From contig NC_039366.1 in NCBI RefSeq assembly GCF_003573695.1, positions 161,886,770-161,950,769 of the forward strand: 64,000 nt of DNA, in the 5' to 3' direction. Below, in pieces: positions 1 through 11,201 of the stretch. Source of the stretch: Papaver somniferum (taxonomy: Eukaryota; Streptophyta; Magnoliopsida; Ranunculales; Papaveraceae). The notes beneath the pieces were generated by a model. The model saw only the letters and a list, made by a program, of their open reading frames with translations, made no database searches and was not told where the DNA came from. Position numbers and translations under genes: made by a program. Position 1 is the first letter of the stretch. Each line of letters begins with the position of its first letter.

Positions 1-2
1 TG

Positions 3-1310
3 ACTACGTGCACTCGGTCTAAAGAAGCGTGGGATATCTTAGAAACCGTATTCGAAGGAAATACCAGTGAGAAGGAAGCTAGGATTCAAAACCTTAATTC
101 CGATTGGGAAAACCTTCGTATGGCAGATGAAGATTCATTTGATGAGTTTAATCACAAAGTGTCTGAAATTGTTAATACATCTTTTGCATTGGGTAAGACT
201 ATTCCTGAAAAGGACATTGTGATGAAAATTCTCAGATCGTTGCCATCTAGATACGATTCTAAGAAGCATGCCATCGTTGAGGGAAATAACCTTGATATTC
301 TTTCCATAAGTACTATTGTGGGAAAGATTAAATTACTTGATCTTGATCAGAGTGCAGTTGGAACTTCTGCATTCAATATTGTAATCATTCCAAGCAAACC
401 CTCTAATTTGTCATGGGCTGATAAATGTTGTTATAGTCATGTTGATTTTCATAAATCGCTGATAACACCAAAGATCAAGGATATGTTAATGAAAAGCAAA
501 AGATGCGAGAGATTGTCTTCTCTCTCTATTGCTTCTGATGATTCTAGTCAAGAAAAATCTCAGTGTCACAATGAGTTACATACTACTGCAGTGTGTTCGG
601 AAAGTTCATCCTTTTCGACAGAAGTTTCTTGTGATTCAAACTCCATTTTGGAATGCGAATCCGAGACTGAGATCCTAGAATTTCTGGATAAGATTGAAGA
701 AATTCACCAGGAAAATATTCAACTAAAAGAATTTTTGAATAAACTTGAGTCATCACTACAGGTGAAATCTCTTGAGAATGACTGTCTTAATGATGAATTC
801 ACCAGAACTCTATTACTAAAGGAAAAAAAGATCGATTCTCTCAAGTGTGACCTGCAAAGGTTGTCAGGAAACTCAGACAAAATTTCAGCAATGTTATTTG
901 GTCAAAAGGCTTTCGAAAACACACAAGGTTTAGGGTTCAAAGGAAAGACTGTAAGCACAACAAACTCGGTTATTCTAACCAGCTTTGGATCAGTCAAACC
1001 TGAGCGTTGTGATAAACAGGTTTCAAATATACAAAGCAAATCCTCTTTGCTCTGCTCTTTTTGTGGAAGTACAATCCATGTCCAGAGTAAGTGTTGGAGA
1101 TTCAAGGGGAACTGTAAAAGAATTACCAAATTTCAAGATGACATGCAAACGATGAATCTGACTATAAAGAAACAGTCAGAGACGTCTAGGTACAAGAAGA
1201 AATCCAAAAGAATCAGAGGCAGACGAGGTAAGTCCGTCTACTCAACAAACCTTGAAATGTCACCTGGTGACACAAGATGTGAACACTCTGTTTATTCTAT
1301 TACTATCTAA
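3..1310 (+). CDS. gag: Gag polyprotein of Copia element, 5'-partial
   Basis: Nucleocapsid/capsid-type protein that would package element RNA in virus-like particles. The frame is open from base 3; the ATG at 120 is internal, because copy C shows the same codons upstream. The N-terminal part (to about 370) is the UBN2/Copia gag domain with the typical run FDEFNHKVSEIVN and the ILRSLPSRYDSKKHAI block. A long acidic and coiled-coil stretch (about 650-850, rich in E, L, K) follows. Then comes a CX2CX4HX4C zinc knuckle, CSFCGSTIHVQSKC (about 1054-1095), and a basic tail RGRRGKS. It stays open to a TAA at 1308-1310, while the copy C homologue is broken, so this is the best-preserved gag here. Compared with copy C it lacks the segment after KIKLLDLDQ and jumps to a different C-terminal part, so it may be an internal deletion or recombinant. 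Confidence 0.8.
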   Translation, partial: TTCTRSKEAWDILETVFEGNTSEKEARIQNLNSDWENLRMADEDSFDEFNHKVSEIVNTSFALGKTIPEKDIVMKILRSLPSRYDSKKHAIVEGNNLDILSISTIVGKIKLLDLDQSAVGTSAFNIVIIPSKPSNLSWADKCCYSHVDFHKSLITPKIKDMLMKSKRCERLSSLSIASDDSSQEKSQCHNELHTTAVCSESSSFSTEVSCDSNSILECESETEILEFLDKIEEIHQENIQLKEFLNKLESSLQVKSLENDCLNDEFTRTLLLKEKKIDSLKCDLQRLSGNSDKISAMLFGQKAFENTQGLGFKGKTVSTTNSVILTSFGSVKPERCDKQVSNIQSKSSLLCSFCGSTIHVQSKCWRFKGNCKRITKFQDDMQTMNLTIKKQSETSRYKKKSKRIRGRRGKSVYSTNLEMSPGDTRCEHSVYSITI

Positions 1311-1562
1311 ACCATAGTAATAAATTGTATCCGGACTTGACAAATAAGGATTACTTCAAGGTTGATTCAAGTCTTGTAAATCTTTTGTTGATTTTTTTGT
1401 TCCATATTGAGCAAGTAAATATTTTATTGTTAAGATTGATAATGGATCATGAACCGTGGAGACTTTTTCAAGGTCCTTTAGGGTTTTGCTATCCTGAAGT
1501 CTATTTATGTTCATGTGTGAACATCACTGTTCTTTACTTTCTTTTTTAAAGATACAGTCTCA

Positions 1563-1865
1563 TGGCTCTTATAACTAGAGGTACCACGAAAAGAGATGTT
1601 GTAGAAGCAGTTGTGTGGAATTGCTTCTTCAAGAAAAAGGAAGGCGAAAAACACGAATGATGATCCAGGTTCTTCCTCTAACTGCCTATTGTGTGTTTGT
1701 CATTCCGATAATAACTTTAGGACTGTGGTGGAGGATTTCATCAGAAAAAGAAATAGTTTAAAATCTCGAATCATTTCTTCTCTAAGAGATATCTCTCACT
1801 ATGAACAAATGTTGTCTCTAACAAACAACACTTTGCATGAACTGAAAGAGAACTTAGTGAGTTAA
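1563..1865 (+). pseudogene. Second small ORF of copy A, frameshifted
   Basis: An ATG at 1563 opens a short frame (MALITRGTTKRD...) that appears to shift near 1610 into a frame running to a TAA at 1863-1865. The C-terminal part is a predicted helix or coiled coil (RNSLKSRIISSLRDISHYEQ). Copies B and C carry small coiled-coil ORFs at the equivalent place, downstream of gag and upstream of the polypurine tracts, so this looks like a family trait and not chance. I do not recognise the protein. Sireviruses have an extra ORF after pol, and this could be its remnant, but no sequence motif proves that. Confidence 0.4.
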
Positions 1866-3025
1866 CTGATATTTCTGAAGATTTGGAGGATTTGAATGAT
1901 CCCATTATCAATAACTTTTTCAATAATGAGAAGGAATTCTCCGTAGATGCCCTGAGAAAGCTCTAAAATGTCTAGTAAATCTTCTTTTTAATTTTTAGAA
2001 GAATAACTAGGATTTGGAATAGAAATTATTGTGAGTTAACATAGCTATGTCCAACGATTTTCATCTTCATGTTTTTAGATTTATTTATTTAAATTCTAAG
2101 TTTTTTTGGAAGATGATTTTTGGAATTTTAATCTTTATGATTTTATATATTGTAAATTGTTATGGGATATGTTATTTTCGTCCGTGAACCTGTGACTGTC
2201 CCATACTTGTTCAAATGTTATCTCTATTATGTCGGTATGAATGTATTGATAAAAGATAGAATGTTATGACATTACAAAAGTTAAAGCCTTTTATGTCATT
2301 GTTTTGATGCAAGAAAGGATAAAACTTTTGTTTACAAGGATTAAGCCTATTGTATGTCATTGTGTAAATAGTGATGGAAAATAGGATGAATCCTTGTCTA
2401 TTCCGCAGTATTTGGTCGATCTCCGATCCACGTTTTTGTGCATATACTGTGTTGCTCCGTAAGGTTCCTTGTGTTTGAGATCATTCTCTTATGGTAATTT
2501 TAGTTGTTGCTCCGTAAGTTCTCTTATGTCGAGCATGGCCAATTGAATTGATCACTTTTGTGGTTAATTTAGTTGTGTAATTCCGATTGAATTAATTATG
2601 AGCTTTCTTGTGATTAATTTAATTGTGCATTTCGATTGGATTAATCATGAATTCTTTTATGGATAATTTAATTGAATACTTCGGATTCAAATTCATGTTT
2701 TCATGTGATTTGATTTTGTCCAAAAGAAATCCTTCTTTTCTTGTGAAAGTAAGGTCGCCTTTGTTGTTCCTTTGGGGATGACATTTTATGGGGAAGAGTT
2801 CATATTGAACTTGTGATTAATTGCCAAATCTTTGTGGGGAGTGCGGCTGTGGAATATTAGGGGTTATCTTGTATCTTTATTAACTCCTTGATGAATGCAT
2901 TAGCTTCGGCTTTATGATTGCATCTAAATAAGTTGGTATGGTATTCTCTTTTAGTCAAGAAGTATCTCCGTGGAAATTTCATGAGGATCCCACTAGTTTT
3001 CGTACCTTTGCCAATTTATATTAAC

Positions 3026-3136
3026 AAAAGGGGAGAATTAATGTGTAGTGTGATACTACAAATACATATGGTTTACAGATCATTATGTAAGGGGGAGTGG
3101 TTTTCATGTTGAGATAAAGTATTGACTAAGGGGGAG
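3026..3136 (+). other. Multiple polypurine tracts of copy A
   Basis: Three purine runs, AAAAGGGGAG (3026-3035), AAGGGGGAG (3089-3097) and AAGGGGGAG (3128-3136), lie 320-430 bases before the LTR. A decayed run (TGGGGA, 3445-3450) sits at the LTR border itself. Polypurine tracts prime plus-strand DNA synthesis. Repetition of near-identical tracts upstream of the 3' LTR is a described feature of Sireviruses. Copies B and C show the same arrangement. Confidence 0.6.
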
Positions 3137-4163
3137 TGATGAATATCACTATAGTATTATTGTCAAAGTGTGATACAATTGGACTTCGATGTTGTGTAAT
3201 AATACTATGACACTGTATAACAATGGTTGAGAGCATTTTGTTTTCTCATTGTTATAGCTACGGATCTTCAACAACTATGATGTTGAACTTACAACATTTA
3301 GGATCATGGAGTACTTGAAAGTGACGAAGATTTCGAGTCGCGTTGAAGATGCCAAGGAGATCAAGTATGTGGATGGGAAGCTACAATTTTTATCTATTTT
3401 GTAATCCATATGTATTGATAGTTTTGTTCAATAAAATTGACAACTGGGGATATTATTAGAGGATTGCTCGGTCGAACTCGCATGCGTTGCTATCTCAAGC
3501 ATGTTTGTCAATGCTAGTGATCAAAACTATAAGTCTTGATTTCTAGCCTATTTATAGATGTCTCGGACTAGGATATAGATAGTGTAGTTGAGCTTAGATC
3601 TCTCAGCGTTCATCTCTTGAAGACGAAGAACTACTAAGGGGAGCTTGTGACACTTCTTCGACAAAAGGTATGTGGAGAATTGAACTCATCTATCACTTGG
3701 AAAGTCTATTTATACTATATCCTATATTGATACATAAATCGTGTTACGATATAGTTTTCTCTATACACATTTGATATTTCGAGCTGAGTATATCTCGCTT
3801 ACATATTTCTCAAAATATGTGTTGGTAAGCTTTCGCTTCGACCAAGTTCATCTTATATCATGAGAAAATTTCCGAGTAACATCTTACATGGTTTGTGTGA
3901 TACAATCATTTGATGTAGGCTTGGAATGTTTCGATAATGATTATTTCAATATCTTGAAAATTGCTTTGATACTAATAGTGTGTGAAAACGGCTATTGTCA
4001 TTATAGAAGAATGTTTCAATGATTGAAATAAAGAGTTGATGATGTAACCATCTTTGGATATACGCATATATAGTGTGTTCGCACAATAGTGTATAAATCC
4101 ATAATCCGGGAACCAAGAGTATGCATATGTGTGTATACGAAATTGGTGAAGGAGACAAGATAA

Positions 4164-4372
4164 GTATGCGTTCCCGTACGCATACTGGCGGAAGTTTTCG
4201 AACCGAAAATATGTGCTGAGTTTGGGAATTACAAACTCCTAAACTGGTCACCTTAAGCATACGTACCCGTACGCATACTGACAGAAGTTTTCGAACCGAA
4301 AATTTCTGCTGATTTTGGAAACTTAACAAACTCGAAATCCGGTTGCTTAAGTACGCATACCCGTACGCATAC
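4164..4372 (+). repeat. Palindromic U3 repeats in LTR of copy A
   Basis: Three copies of an inverted motif with arms like GTATGCGTAC / GTACGCATAC separated by CC (4164-4186, 4256-4279, 4351-4372). The spacers contain TTTTCGAACCGAAAAT-like sequence. They lie 0.7-0.9 kb from the LTR start and 0.45-0.65 kb upstream of the TATA box, so in U3. Confidence 0.7.
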
Positions 4373-4826
4373 TTAAGCTGGTTACTTTGTCAAATTGGTC
4401 AGTTCATGAACTTAAACATTTAAATCATAAGGAATGCAATCTTTGAAAACCGTGACTATAATGTTCATGATTGATTCAAGTGAATCAAACCGATTTGGTT
4501 TCGATTGTGTTTTCTATACAATTGAATAACTCTTTAACTAATTTCATTTGAGTCATTTGAACTAGTTATGGTTAAGATGAATAAGGTTGATATGAGAGTA
4601 ATCATATGGCTAACCTCGGTTAACTATTTGTGAACCAACCTGGTGTACACGTTTAGGTACGGTTACATAAACCTAAATGAGGGTACATTTCATTTGTGTA
4701 TAACAAGCTAAGTTCGATCTAACGGTTGAAAGATATTAGCTTGGTTGAATCAGGTTTTTCATCTACGGTGAATATTGAATGTTTTGTTACCAAGGTAACT
4801 TGGATTGCAAACCCTGATTTGAAAAC

Positions 4827-4834
4827 TATATAAA
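4827..4834 (+). promoter_or_regulatory. TATA box of LTR A
   Basis: TATATAAA about 1.37 kb into the LTR, preceded about 40 bases upstream by the dyad GTTACCAAGGTAAC. The same pair occurs at the same distance in both LTRs of copy C, so it is probably the promoter that starts element RNA. Confidence 0.6.
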
Positions 4835-5649
4835 GGAGAACTCTAGCAACTGGGAAACCTAATCCCCACACCTCCTGTGTGTTACGAGTTACATAACTAC
4901 AGTCGATTCTCCTTTAACCTTAGGTTTCTTCTCGAGACCATGTGGGTTAACGACTTGAAGACTTCATTGGGATTGTGAAGGCATACCCAACTATTATCTT
5001 TGTAGTTGCGTGATCTGATCTTGTTGTTTCTATCTTGTTGAGTGAAATTGAAATAATTGGCTCGAGATTTTTTATCTCCGATAGGCAAGATAGAAAAGTA
5101 ATCACAAACAAACTTCGTTTCATCGTTTGTGATTCCACAATAACTTGTTTCGCTAGTCGATTAAGTTTATTGTGAGGTGATTGATAATTCTAGGCTATTC
5201 TTCGGGAATATAAGTCCGGGTTATCAATTTGTTCCTGTTCACCTTGATTTATCAAAAGACGGAACAAAAACTCTTGGGTATTTCTGTGGGAGACATATTT
5301 ATTCAATCCTATAGACTTTTCTGTGTGAGACAGATTTGTCTATCAAGTCTTCGACTTTGGTTCGTAGAAACTCTTAGTTGTGGGTGAGATCAGCTAAGGG
5401 AATCAAGTGCATAATATCCTACTGGGATCAGAGACGTAAGGAGCACAAATGTACCTTGAATCAGTGTGAGATTCATTAGGGTTCAACTACAGTCCAGTCT
5501 GAAGTTAATTGGCAGTAGGCTAGTGTCTGTAGCGGCTTAATACAGTGTGGTGTTCAATCTGGACTAGGTCCCGGGGTTTTCTGCATTTGCGGTTTCCTCG
5601 TTAACAAATTAAATGTACCATCATACGACCGTAACCTAAACATGTACAC

Positions 5650-5824
5650 TTCGTCTTCATTCGATGAACTCCGTGAAGCCTAAAGGTCAACTACACTTAC
5701 TATCCTAATATGAGACTTAGCTATAAGTAGACTAGAAATCAAGACTTATAGTTTTGGCAACTAAACTTGACAAACAAGCTTGAGATAGCAACGCTTGCGA
5801 GTTCGACCGAGCAGTTCTTTAACA
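5650..5824 (-). repeat. Inverted LTR head fragment
   Basis: The minus strand reads from 5824 as TGTTAAAGAACTGCTCGGTC and continues as the first 175 bases of the Copia LTR family. It is in inverse orientation to the LTR of copy A just left of it. It ends abruptly inside a gypsy integrase reading frame, so 5824/5825 is an insertion junction of a second, opposite-strand element whose body is now missing. Confidence 0.7.
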
Positions 5825-5826
5825 AT

Positions 5827-6413
5827 TATCCCCAAGGAAACGGACAAGCGGAGAGTACCAACAATACTTTGATCCGGATTCTCAGTCAAACGGTTCATGA
5901 TAACCCTCGAACGTGGCATGAATAACTATTCATAGCTTTGTGGGCCTATCGAACCGTACCAAGGAGCTCGATTGGAACTTCACCATATTACTTCGTTTAT
6001 GGTGCTGATGATATTCTCCCAGCCGAGATCAAGATCCCTTCAACAAGGATTGCAACAGCCAGTGATATACAATAGGATGAAGTCGAAGTGTATTCAAGGA
6101 TTGCTGAATTGGACATGCTCGAGTCAAGGAGGGCCAAGGTGGAAAAAAAATCGGAAGCTTACAAACAAAGGATTTCCAGAGCATACAACAAAATGGTAAG
6201 ACCTCTAACATTCCAAGTAGGAGATTTGGTGCTAAAAACATCAAAGCATATTCAACATGACATATCTACTCCCAAGTCCCTCAAAAATGGGAAGGGCAAT
6301 ACGTAATCATCAAGGCAGTATCTAGTGGATATTACAAAATTTTGGTTGTTAATGGAGGAGGAGTGGAAGGGAACATAATCAACGGAAAATGGCTCAAAGA
6401 ATACTATACCTGA
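5827..6413 (+). pseudogene. Ty3/gypsy integrase C-terminal fragment (Tat-like)
   Basis: The frame opens with YPQGNGQAESTN, the end of the retroviral integrase core (its last acidic region), then LWAYRT and TSPYYFVYGAD, typical of plant gypsy integrases. After that come SRAYNKMVRP, QVGDLVLK and a C-terminal SSGYYKI / NGKWLKEYY region. These blocks resemble the Ogre/Retand (Tat) lineage as I know it. The copy is dead: in-frame stops at 5923-5925 (TAA) and 6073-6075 (TAG), and a frameshift near 6290. Everything upstream in pol is gone, replaced by the inverted Copia LTR fragment. Lineage assignment is from motif memory and less certain than the gypsy integrase call. Confidence 0.8.
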
Positions 6414-6527
6414 ACATGCAGTAAACAACAACTTTACTTTCGAAATATAATTTTTATTCCTTCAAAGAGCATGCAAAATGCTCATTCGTTGAAAACTCAA
6501 AAAAGATTTCATTAATCTAAACAGAGA

Positions 6528-6532
6528 AATTC
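6528..6532. other. Target-site duplication, left (copy B)
   Basis: AATTC directly before the LTR at 6533, matching AATTC at 15816-15820 directly after the other LTR. Five-base duplications are normal for Copia integration. Confidence 0.85.
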
Positions 6533-7864
6533 TGAAAAGGCGAGGGTACCCAAATATACCTCAAGCTAAGACTTTTCCTACCTATAAGTCCTTTCTCTGA
6601 AAGTGATTGTCTATGGACTGAGTCGAGACAATACAACAAATCGGTTCACACTTCATGTGATCGTCTATGGATACGAGATCGAGACAATACAACAACGAAG
6701 TATGTTACTTGATAAAAAGGTTCGGAATTAACCAAACACAATGGGATTCACTTATCAAGTAAATATGAATTAACGTTTGTGTGATTTACTTTAATTATAA
6801 TAAAACTATTATAATGAGGAAATATAAAGTCAATGACACAACAATATTTTGTTAACGAGGAAACCGCAAATGCAGAAAAACCCCGGGACCTTGTCCAGAA
6901 TTGAATACTCTCAAGATTAAGCCGCTACACAAAATTACACCTAACTTCGTATAGTTGAGACCGAGCAACTAAACCTATAGTTCACCTAGTTCCGTATGTA
7001 TTCCCAGGCCTCCGACCTATGAATAAGTCACGTGCTTGGAACAATTCCTTTGGTTCGTATTCCAAACAGTAAAGGAACACAAAATCTGTTTGGTATCAAC
7101 TCTATTCAACCAAGTGATATGAGTCGGACAAAGGCTCTTCTGTTTATCTTAGCATAAACTCATTCGTCAGTTCCTTAGATCTTTCTTATGTTCAATTACC
7201 GAAGTAATCGTATAAGATTAAGCCAACAACACTATTAATCCAAAGAATTGTGCTGATGCCGATCTACTCAATTAATCAATCCAATCTATCACAAGGATAA
7301 ACCGATTATTAATTGGATCCTCTTTTACCGAAACAAGTATTGTACACACCAAAGATTATTAACCCACAAATCAGAAATCTTCAGTAACTTCTTCGTCTTC
7401 AAATCTTCTTAGATATTCAATAAAAACCTGCACACAATCACTTGAATTTCTTATGATCAATCACGTACAGAACGGAGTCTGTTAACAAAGGATTATCACA
7501 AGATCGTCTTTAGAACTAACAACAGTCTAAAGATCCCTATCGAGACTCTGAACTAGTTTGAGTGAATCTTATATCAGAAGAGAAGATTCTCAAGCATAAA
7601 CAAACTAGGTGCAATCAAAGTTCAACCACTGTTAGTCAATCAAATCAATGAAAACAAAAGATAAACCACAATTATCTAGTTTCCCACCAACGGTACTTGT
7701 AGAACTTCTCAATCCCAAAGAAGACTTTAAATTGAGAGGCCGTAAGAGATTTCACCTAATTCGGTTACTCTCCTCTCCGAATAGGCGGCTACACCAGTAA
7801 CAACACAACAAAGAGGAAGTTTGTCGTTACGAAGGATTAGTTTGCTAGAAAGACAAACTTCAAG

Positions 7865-7872
7865 TATTTATA
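7865..7872 (-). promoter_or_regulatory. TATA-like box of 3' LTR, copy B
   Basis: Minus strand TATAAATA about 1.5 kb into the LTR. In the 5' LTR the matching site (about 14309-14316) reads TGTGAATA, so the copy that should drive the element has a damaged TATA. Confidence 0.45.
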
Positions 7873-8424
7873 GACAAGGAAGTTTGGACACCAAGGAATT
7901 TTCAAAACCGAAAATATTCTCAAGATATTCATTAAAGCATAAATTCGGTTTTCATAATTCCTGGAAATGCTCTATCCAAAAATAATGATAGAAATCTCTC
8001 AGAAAATCTCTAATTAGTAATTGCACATTACTAATTCTTGTTTTCCTAAAAATGAAGTTAAATACCTTAATTAAAATATTATTAACTTATTTATGTTTCG
8101 ATCCTGGGATTCTCTTACCTTAGCTATTAAGGAATAACTTTGAACAATTAAAGAAATAAACATTCATAGTACGTGTTCAAAGTATGTCGACATCTTAACT
8201 TTGTAAGTTCTCTTTCACACTTACAACCTTGAAACCGATTTGCCACACTTCCAAACAAGTTTAGAATTAGTTCATCTGGCTTTCAAGAACTATGCGATTG
8301 ATCAAATAACATTCAATCACAAATCATGGGTTTAACGGTTCTACCAAAACAAATTTCGGTTCTACCTTCCATGTGAGTATTGTGCATAGTCACACTAGCT
8401 TTCCAAAATTCGTTTGATTAGGTA

Positions 8425-8701
8425 CTAGGATCGGTTCCCCACATATGTATGGTATCTAATTTATATATGTTTCATATGTCCATAGGATCGGTTCCCCTTT
8501 GCCTAAAAACGTGTTGCACATGTTCATAGGATTGGTTCCCCTTTCTGCTATAAACCTTGCTGCACCTCATACAAGGATCGGTTCCCCTTTGTGATGTACT
8601 GCACCTCTTACTAGGATCGGTTTCCCTTTCCCATATTTGATCAGACATAAAATCACAAACCCGATCATACCATCTTAGGTGATTACTTAAGATCGGTTTC
8701 A
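8425..8701 (-). repeat. U3 tandem repeats AGGATCGGTTCCCC, 3' LTR of B
   Basis: Five to six units of about 45-60 bases with core AGGATCGGTTCCCC (near 8427, 8485, 8526, 8574, 8613, and a weak one at 8690). They occupy the same LTR position (0.65-0.95 kb from the LTR start) as the quite different GTATGC repeats of copies A and C. A 76-residue ORF across them is a by-product of the repetition. Confidence 0.7.
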
Positions 8702-9366
8702 CTAATAAAAGTCATACCAATACATAAGTCAGGCCTTTGTGAATAGTTCTACCAAGAACACAACTAGTCGTGAACGGTTATACTCAATCACACATATTGG
8801 TTGTTCATAAGATATGCAATGAATATCAAAACCAATAACGCCGATTTCCTTTTCGATTCACAAACAAGTTTATCTACTTACTTCCTTAGAACACATGTAA
8901 AACATTGTTCCCTAGGATGAAATCCTCACCTCATACCCATCATAATCACAATAGCATTCAAATGTTTATGGAGATGTCTTATGTACAAAGTTTAATTGTT
9001 AAGCAATAAACCTCGTATTGTATTCCTTACTACTATGTCTATCTAGAGTTCGAATATGCTTCGCAGCTTTGTTTTCAATATGCACGACTTGAAAGATACG
9101 TTAGGGAATGAAACATTTCAAGTCAAATATCACTAACCTCAAGTGGAAGGATGATTGTTGTCGTTGTAGCTCCTTGCTTCTTCACATCTTCAAGTCTTCG
9201 CAATACTTGTAAAGTCTCAAATCCTAATACTTTCAAGCTAACCTATACGAAGTTGGCTCTAGTACATAATCAAGCGACTCTTAACATGAGTTTTGATTCA
9301 CTAAAATATGACAACCAAACTTGACATACGAATGCTTGGTGGGTTCAACCGAGCTATGTTCTAACA

Positions 9367-9380
9367 ATCTCCCCTTTGTC
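9367..9380 (-). other. Polypurine tract of copy B
   Basis: Minus strand GACAAAGGGGAGAT directly before the LTR start. Further minus-strand purine runs lie upstream near 9535 (AGGGGAGT), 9596 (AAGGGGGAGT) and 9720 (AAAAAGGGGGAAAA), giving the multiple-PPT pattern seen in copies A and C. Confidence 0.7.
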
Positions 9381-11201
9381 AATTTTAGTGACAAAACTCT
9401 TACATCATATGGATAAAAAAATTACAAGAATTCATTACACATACGCTTGATTCCCGAATTCAACAGCACAGTAAAATGCTTACATTCAATCCTTGAAAAT
9501 GCCGTTGTTGACATTATAATAACAAAGCTAATACTCCCCTATAGGTAGATATTCAATCCGCACGTCTTTGTTATACCAATTCATATGATATTTTACTCCC
9601 CCTTAGTATGTGCTTTGACTCTTTCATTTAGATAAAACGTTTAAGCACCAACGTTCTTTTCCTTAGCAATACCAATCAATATAAAATAAATGCCAGTATA
9701 ACTTGTTTACTCCATATATTTTCCCCCTTTTTGTCACAAAATGAAAAAGAAACGAAAAAATAAAGGACAACACGTAAAGAATCTTACAAATCTCAAAATA
9801 GACTTGCAATCTGTAGAGTTAGGCATGAGGGTTCCACACACCATGTTCTGATAACCAATATCAAGAACCGAAACTACAAGTAGTTTTATTTTGATATGTT
9901 ACCAAGGAAACAATTGCCCGAAACAATTTTCCCATTTTAGTTTAGCAAACCAAAAATCAACTAAGCACCTTAGTCCCTTTGCTAAACCGATTGTACAAAA
10001 ACAATCGCTTAATTCGATAAGACCAAAATAAAGATAACTCTATTTTTCTCATCAGGTTCTAATTATCCATAAACTTAGACCTTTCAATTTTAAACAAGAC
10101 AAGTACTAGGTTAGTTAACTAGCATTTCTTGTTAAGGCATTCAATTAGACTTGGATAACCGAAACCTCACTTCAATAAGTCTAACTAAGATCAGAATTAA
10201 CTTAGATTCTCTTATCCGGAATCTAATTGGACTAAACAACTCATCCCGTAAAACTTTTATTTCGTTAAGCCATAAATAATTCATAAAATTTAAATAAATA
10301 AACTTGCATAACTATTCACCTCAACCGGAAGCAATTGAAACAACATAGACATTAAAAGCACCACAATTGCACCGAAATTTTGTAAGGCTAAACAATTGAT
10401 ACCACACAATAAAGCAAGATAACAAAAGTTTTTCTTAACCGAAACCAATTGAATCATACATACATCCATACACACATCATGGAATAAACATCAATGGTAC
10501 CGAAATTTTGTTAAGTAAAAGCAATAAATATATATGAAATAAACTCAGGCTTTTCTTAAACAGGAAAACAATTAACTAACAAGATTATTACCTCAAATTT
10601 TGCATCCACTTATCCAATATGATTGCATCTTCTTCCAGAGATAATTGATATCGAAATATCATCATGTTGTCATCCTTATGTAAAAACAAAATAATAACAA
10701 CAACCAACCTTTACCAGAGAAAGGTTGAAAATCGGTTTTAACAATTGCAAGCAAAAGTTGAAAACCGTCGAAACACATATGCTTTTATGTTAAACCAAAA
10801 CCGATTCAACATACTGTGACTTTTTCACATATTGTTTCTACCAGAACCCCTCATGATTCTTTGATAAAGCCTATCAACATGGGCTACAACTTAATCCTTC
10901 TAAATCAAAAAGTCACCCAAACCACAAGGGTTCACAACATATGAGATCGAATATTAAGGTAACTGAAATCAAGCATCCCATAAACATACATAGCAATAAA
11001 ATAAAAGCATTCAAGCACAGGCTATGTAAACCGAAAACTATCACAAGAAAAATTATAAATCAAATAATTTTATCCATAATAGTTTTATTCTTAATAGACC
11101 AATACAATCATTGAAAGAAATCAAAAATTGATGTTTATTTTTTCTAGATTAAGTAAACCAGCAAATAACTTAATCTCTAACAACCTTTACATAGGTGATT
11201 T
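9381..11201 (-). other. Non-coding internal 3' region of copy B
   Basis: About 1.8 kb between the last ORF and the PPT of copy B. AT-rich, with many stops in all frames, repeated CCGAAAC/AACCGAAA words and no recognisable domain. It corresponds in position to 1866-3450 of copy A and 29400-30700 of copy C. Confidence 0.5.

Larger units (their letters stand above)
1..5608 (+). mobile_element. Copia LTR retrotransposon, gag-only copy A (3' part)
   Basis: The window opens inside gag and runs through a second small ORF, several polypurine tracts and a 3' LTR starting at 3454. Order and sequence match copy C (27050-32196) throughout. Nothing resembling protease, integrase, reverse transcriptase or RNase H lies between gag (ends 1310) and the LTR, so this is a non-autonomous element. 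The 1866-3020 stretch is AT-rich, without a convincing ORF, and aligns with 29400-30280 of copy C. The LTR is cut short at about 5608 compared with copy C, missing roughly its last 350 bases. The 5' part lies outside the window. Copia assignment is firm; the Sirevirus link is inferred from the multiple polypurine tracts, long LTRs and Gag layout. Confidence 0.8.
3454..5608 (+). repeat. 3' LTR of copy A, 3'-truncated
   Basis: Starts TATTAGAGGATTGCTCGG, a decayed form of the TGTTAGAGCACTGCTCGG start of the other LTRs, right after the purine-rich border. It follows the copy C LTR through U3, TATA region and leader. It stops after CCTCGTTAACAAA, where the full copy C LTR goes on for about 350 bases. 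From 5650 the sequence is LTR again, but inverted. Confidence 0.75.
6533..9366 (-). repeat. 3' LTR of copy B
   Basis: 2834 bases; minus strand runs from TGTTAGAACATAGCTCGGTT (9366 downward) to CTTTTCA at 6533. It matches 12978-15815 along its whole length. A minus-strand TATA-like TATAAATA sits at 7865-7872. Confidence 0.85.

Noticed and set aside
8472..8702. Minus frame with repeated GTDPCMRCSK (also at 14916-15146)
   Set aside because: Product of U3 tandem repeats in both LTRs of copy B; lies in the promoter region, not in a coding part.
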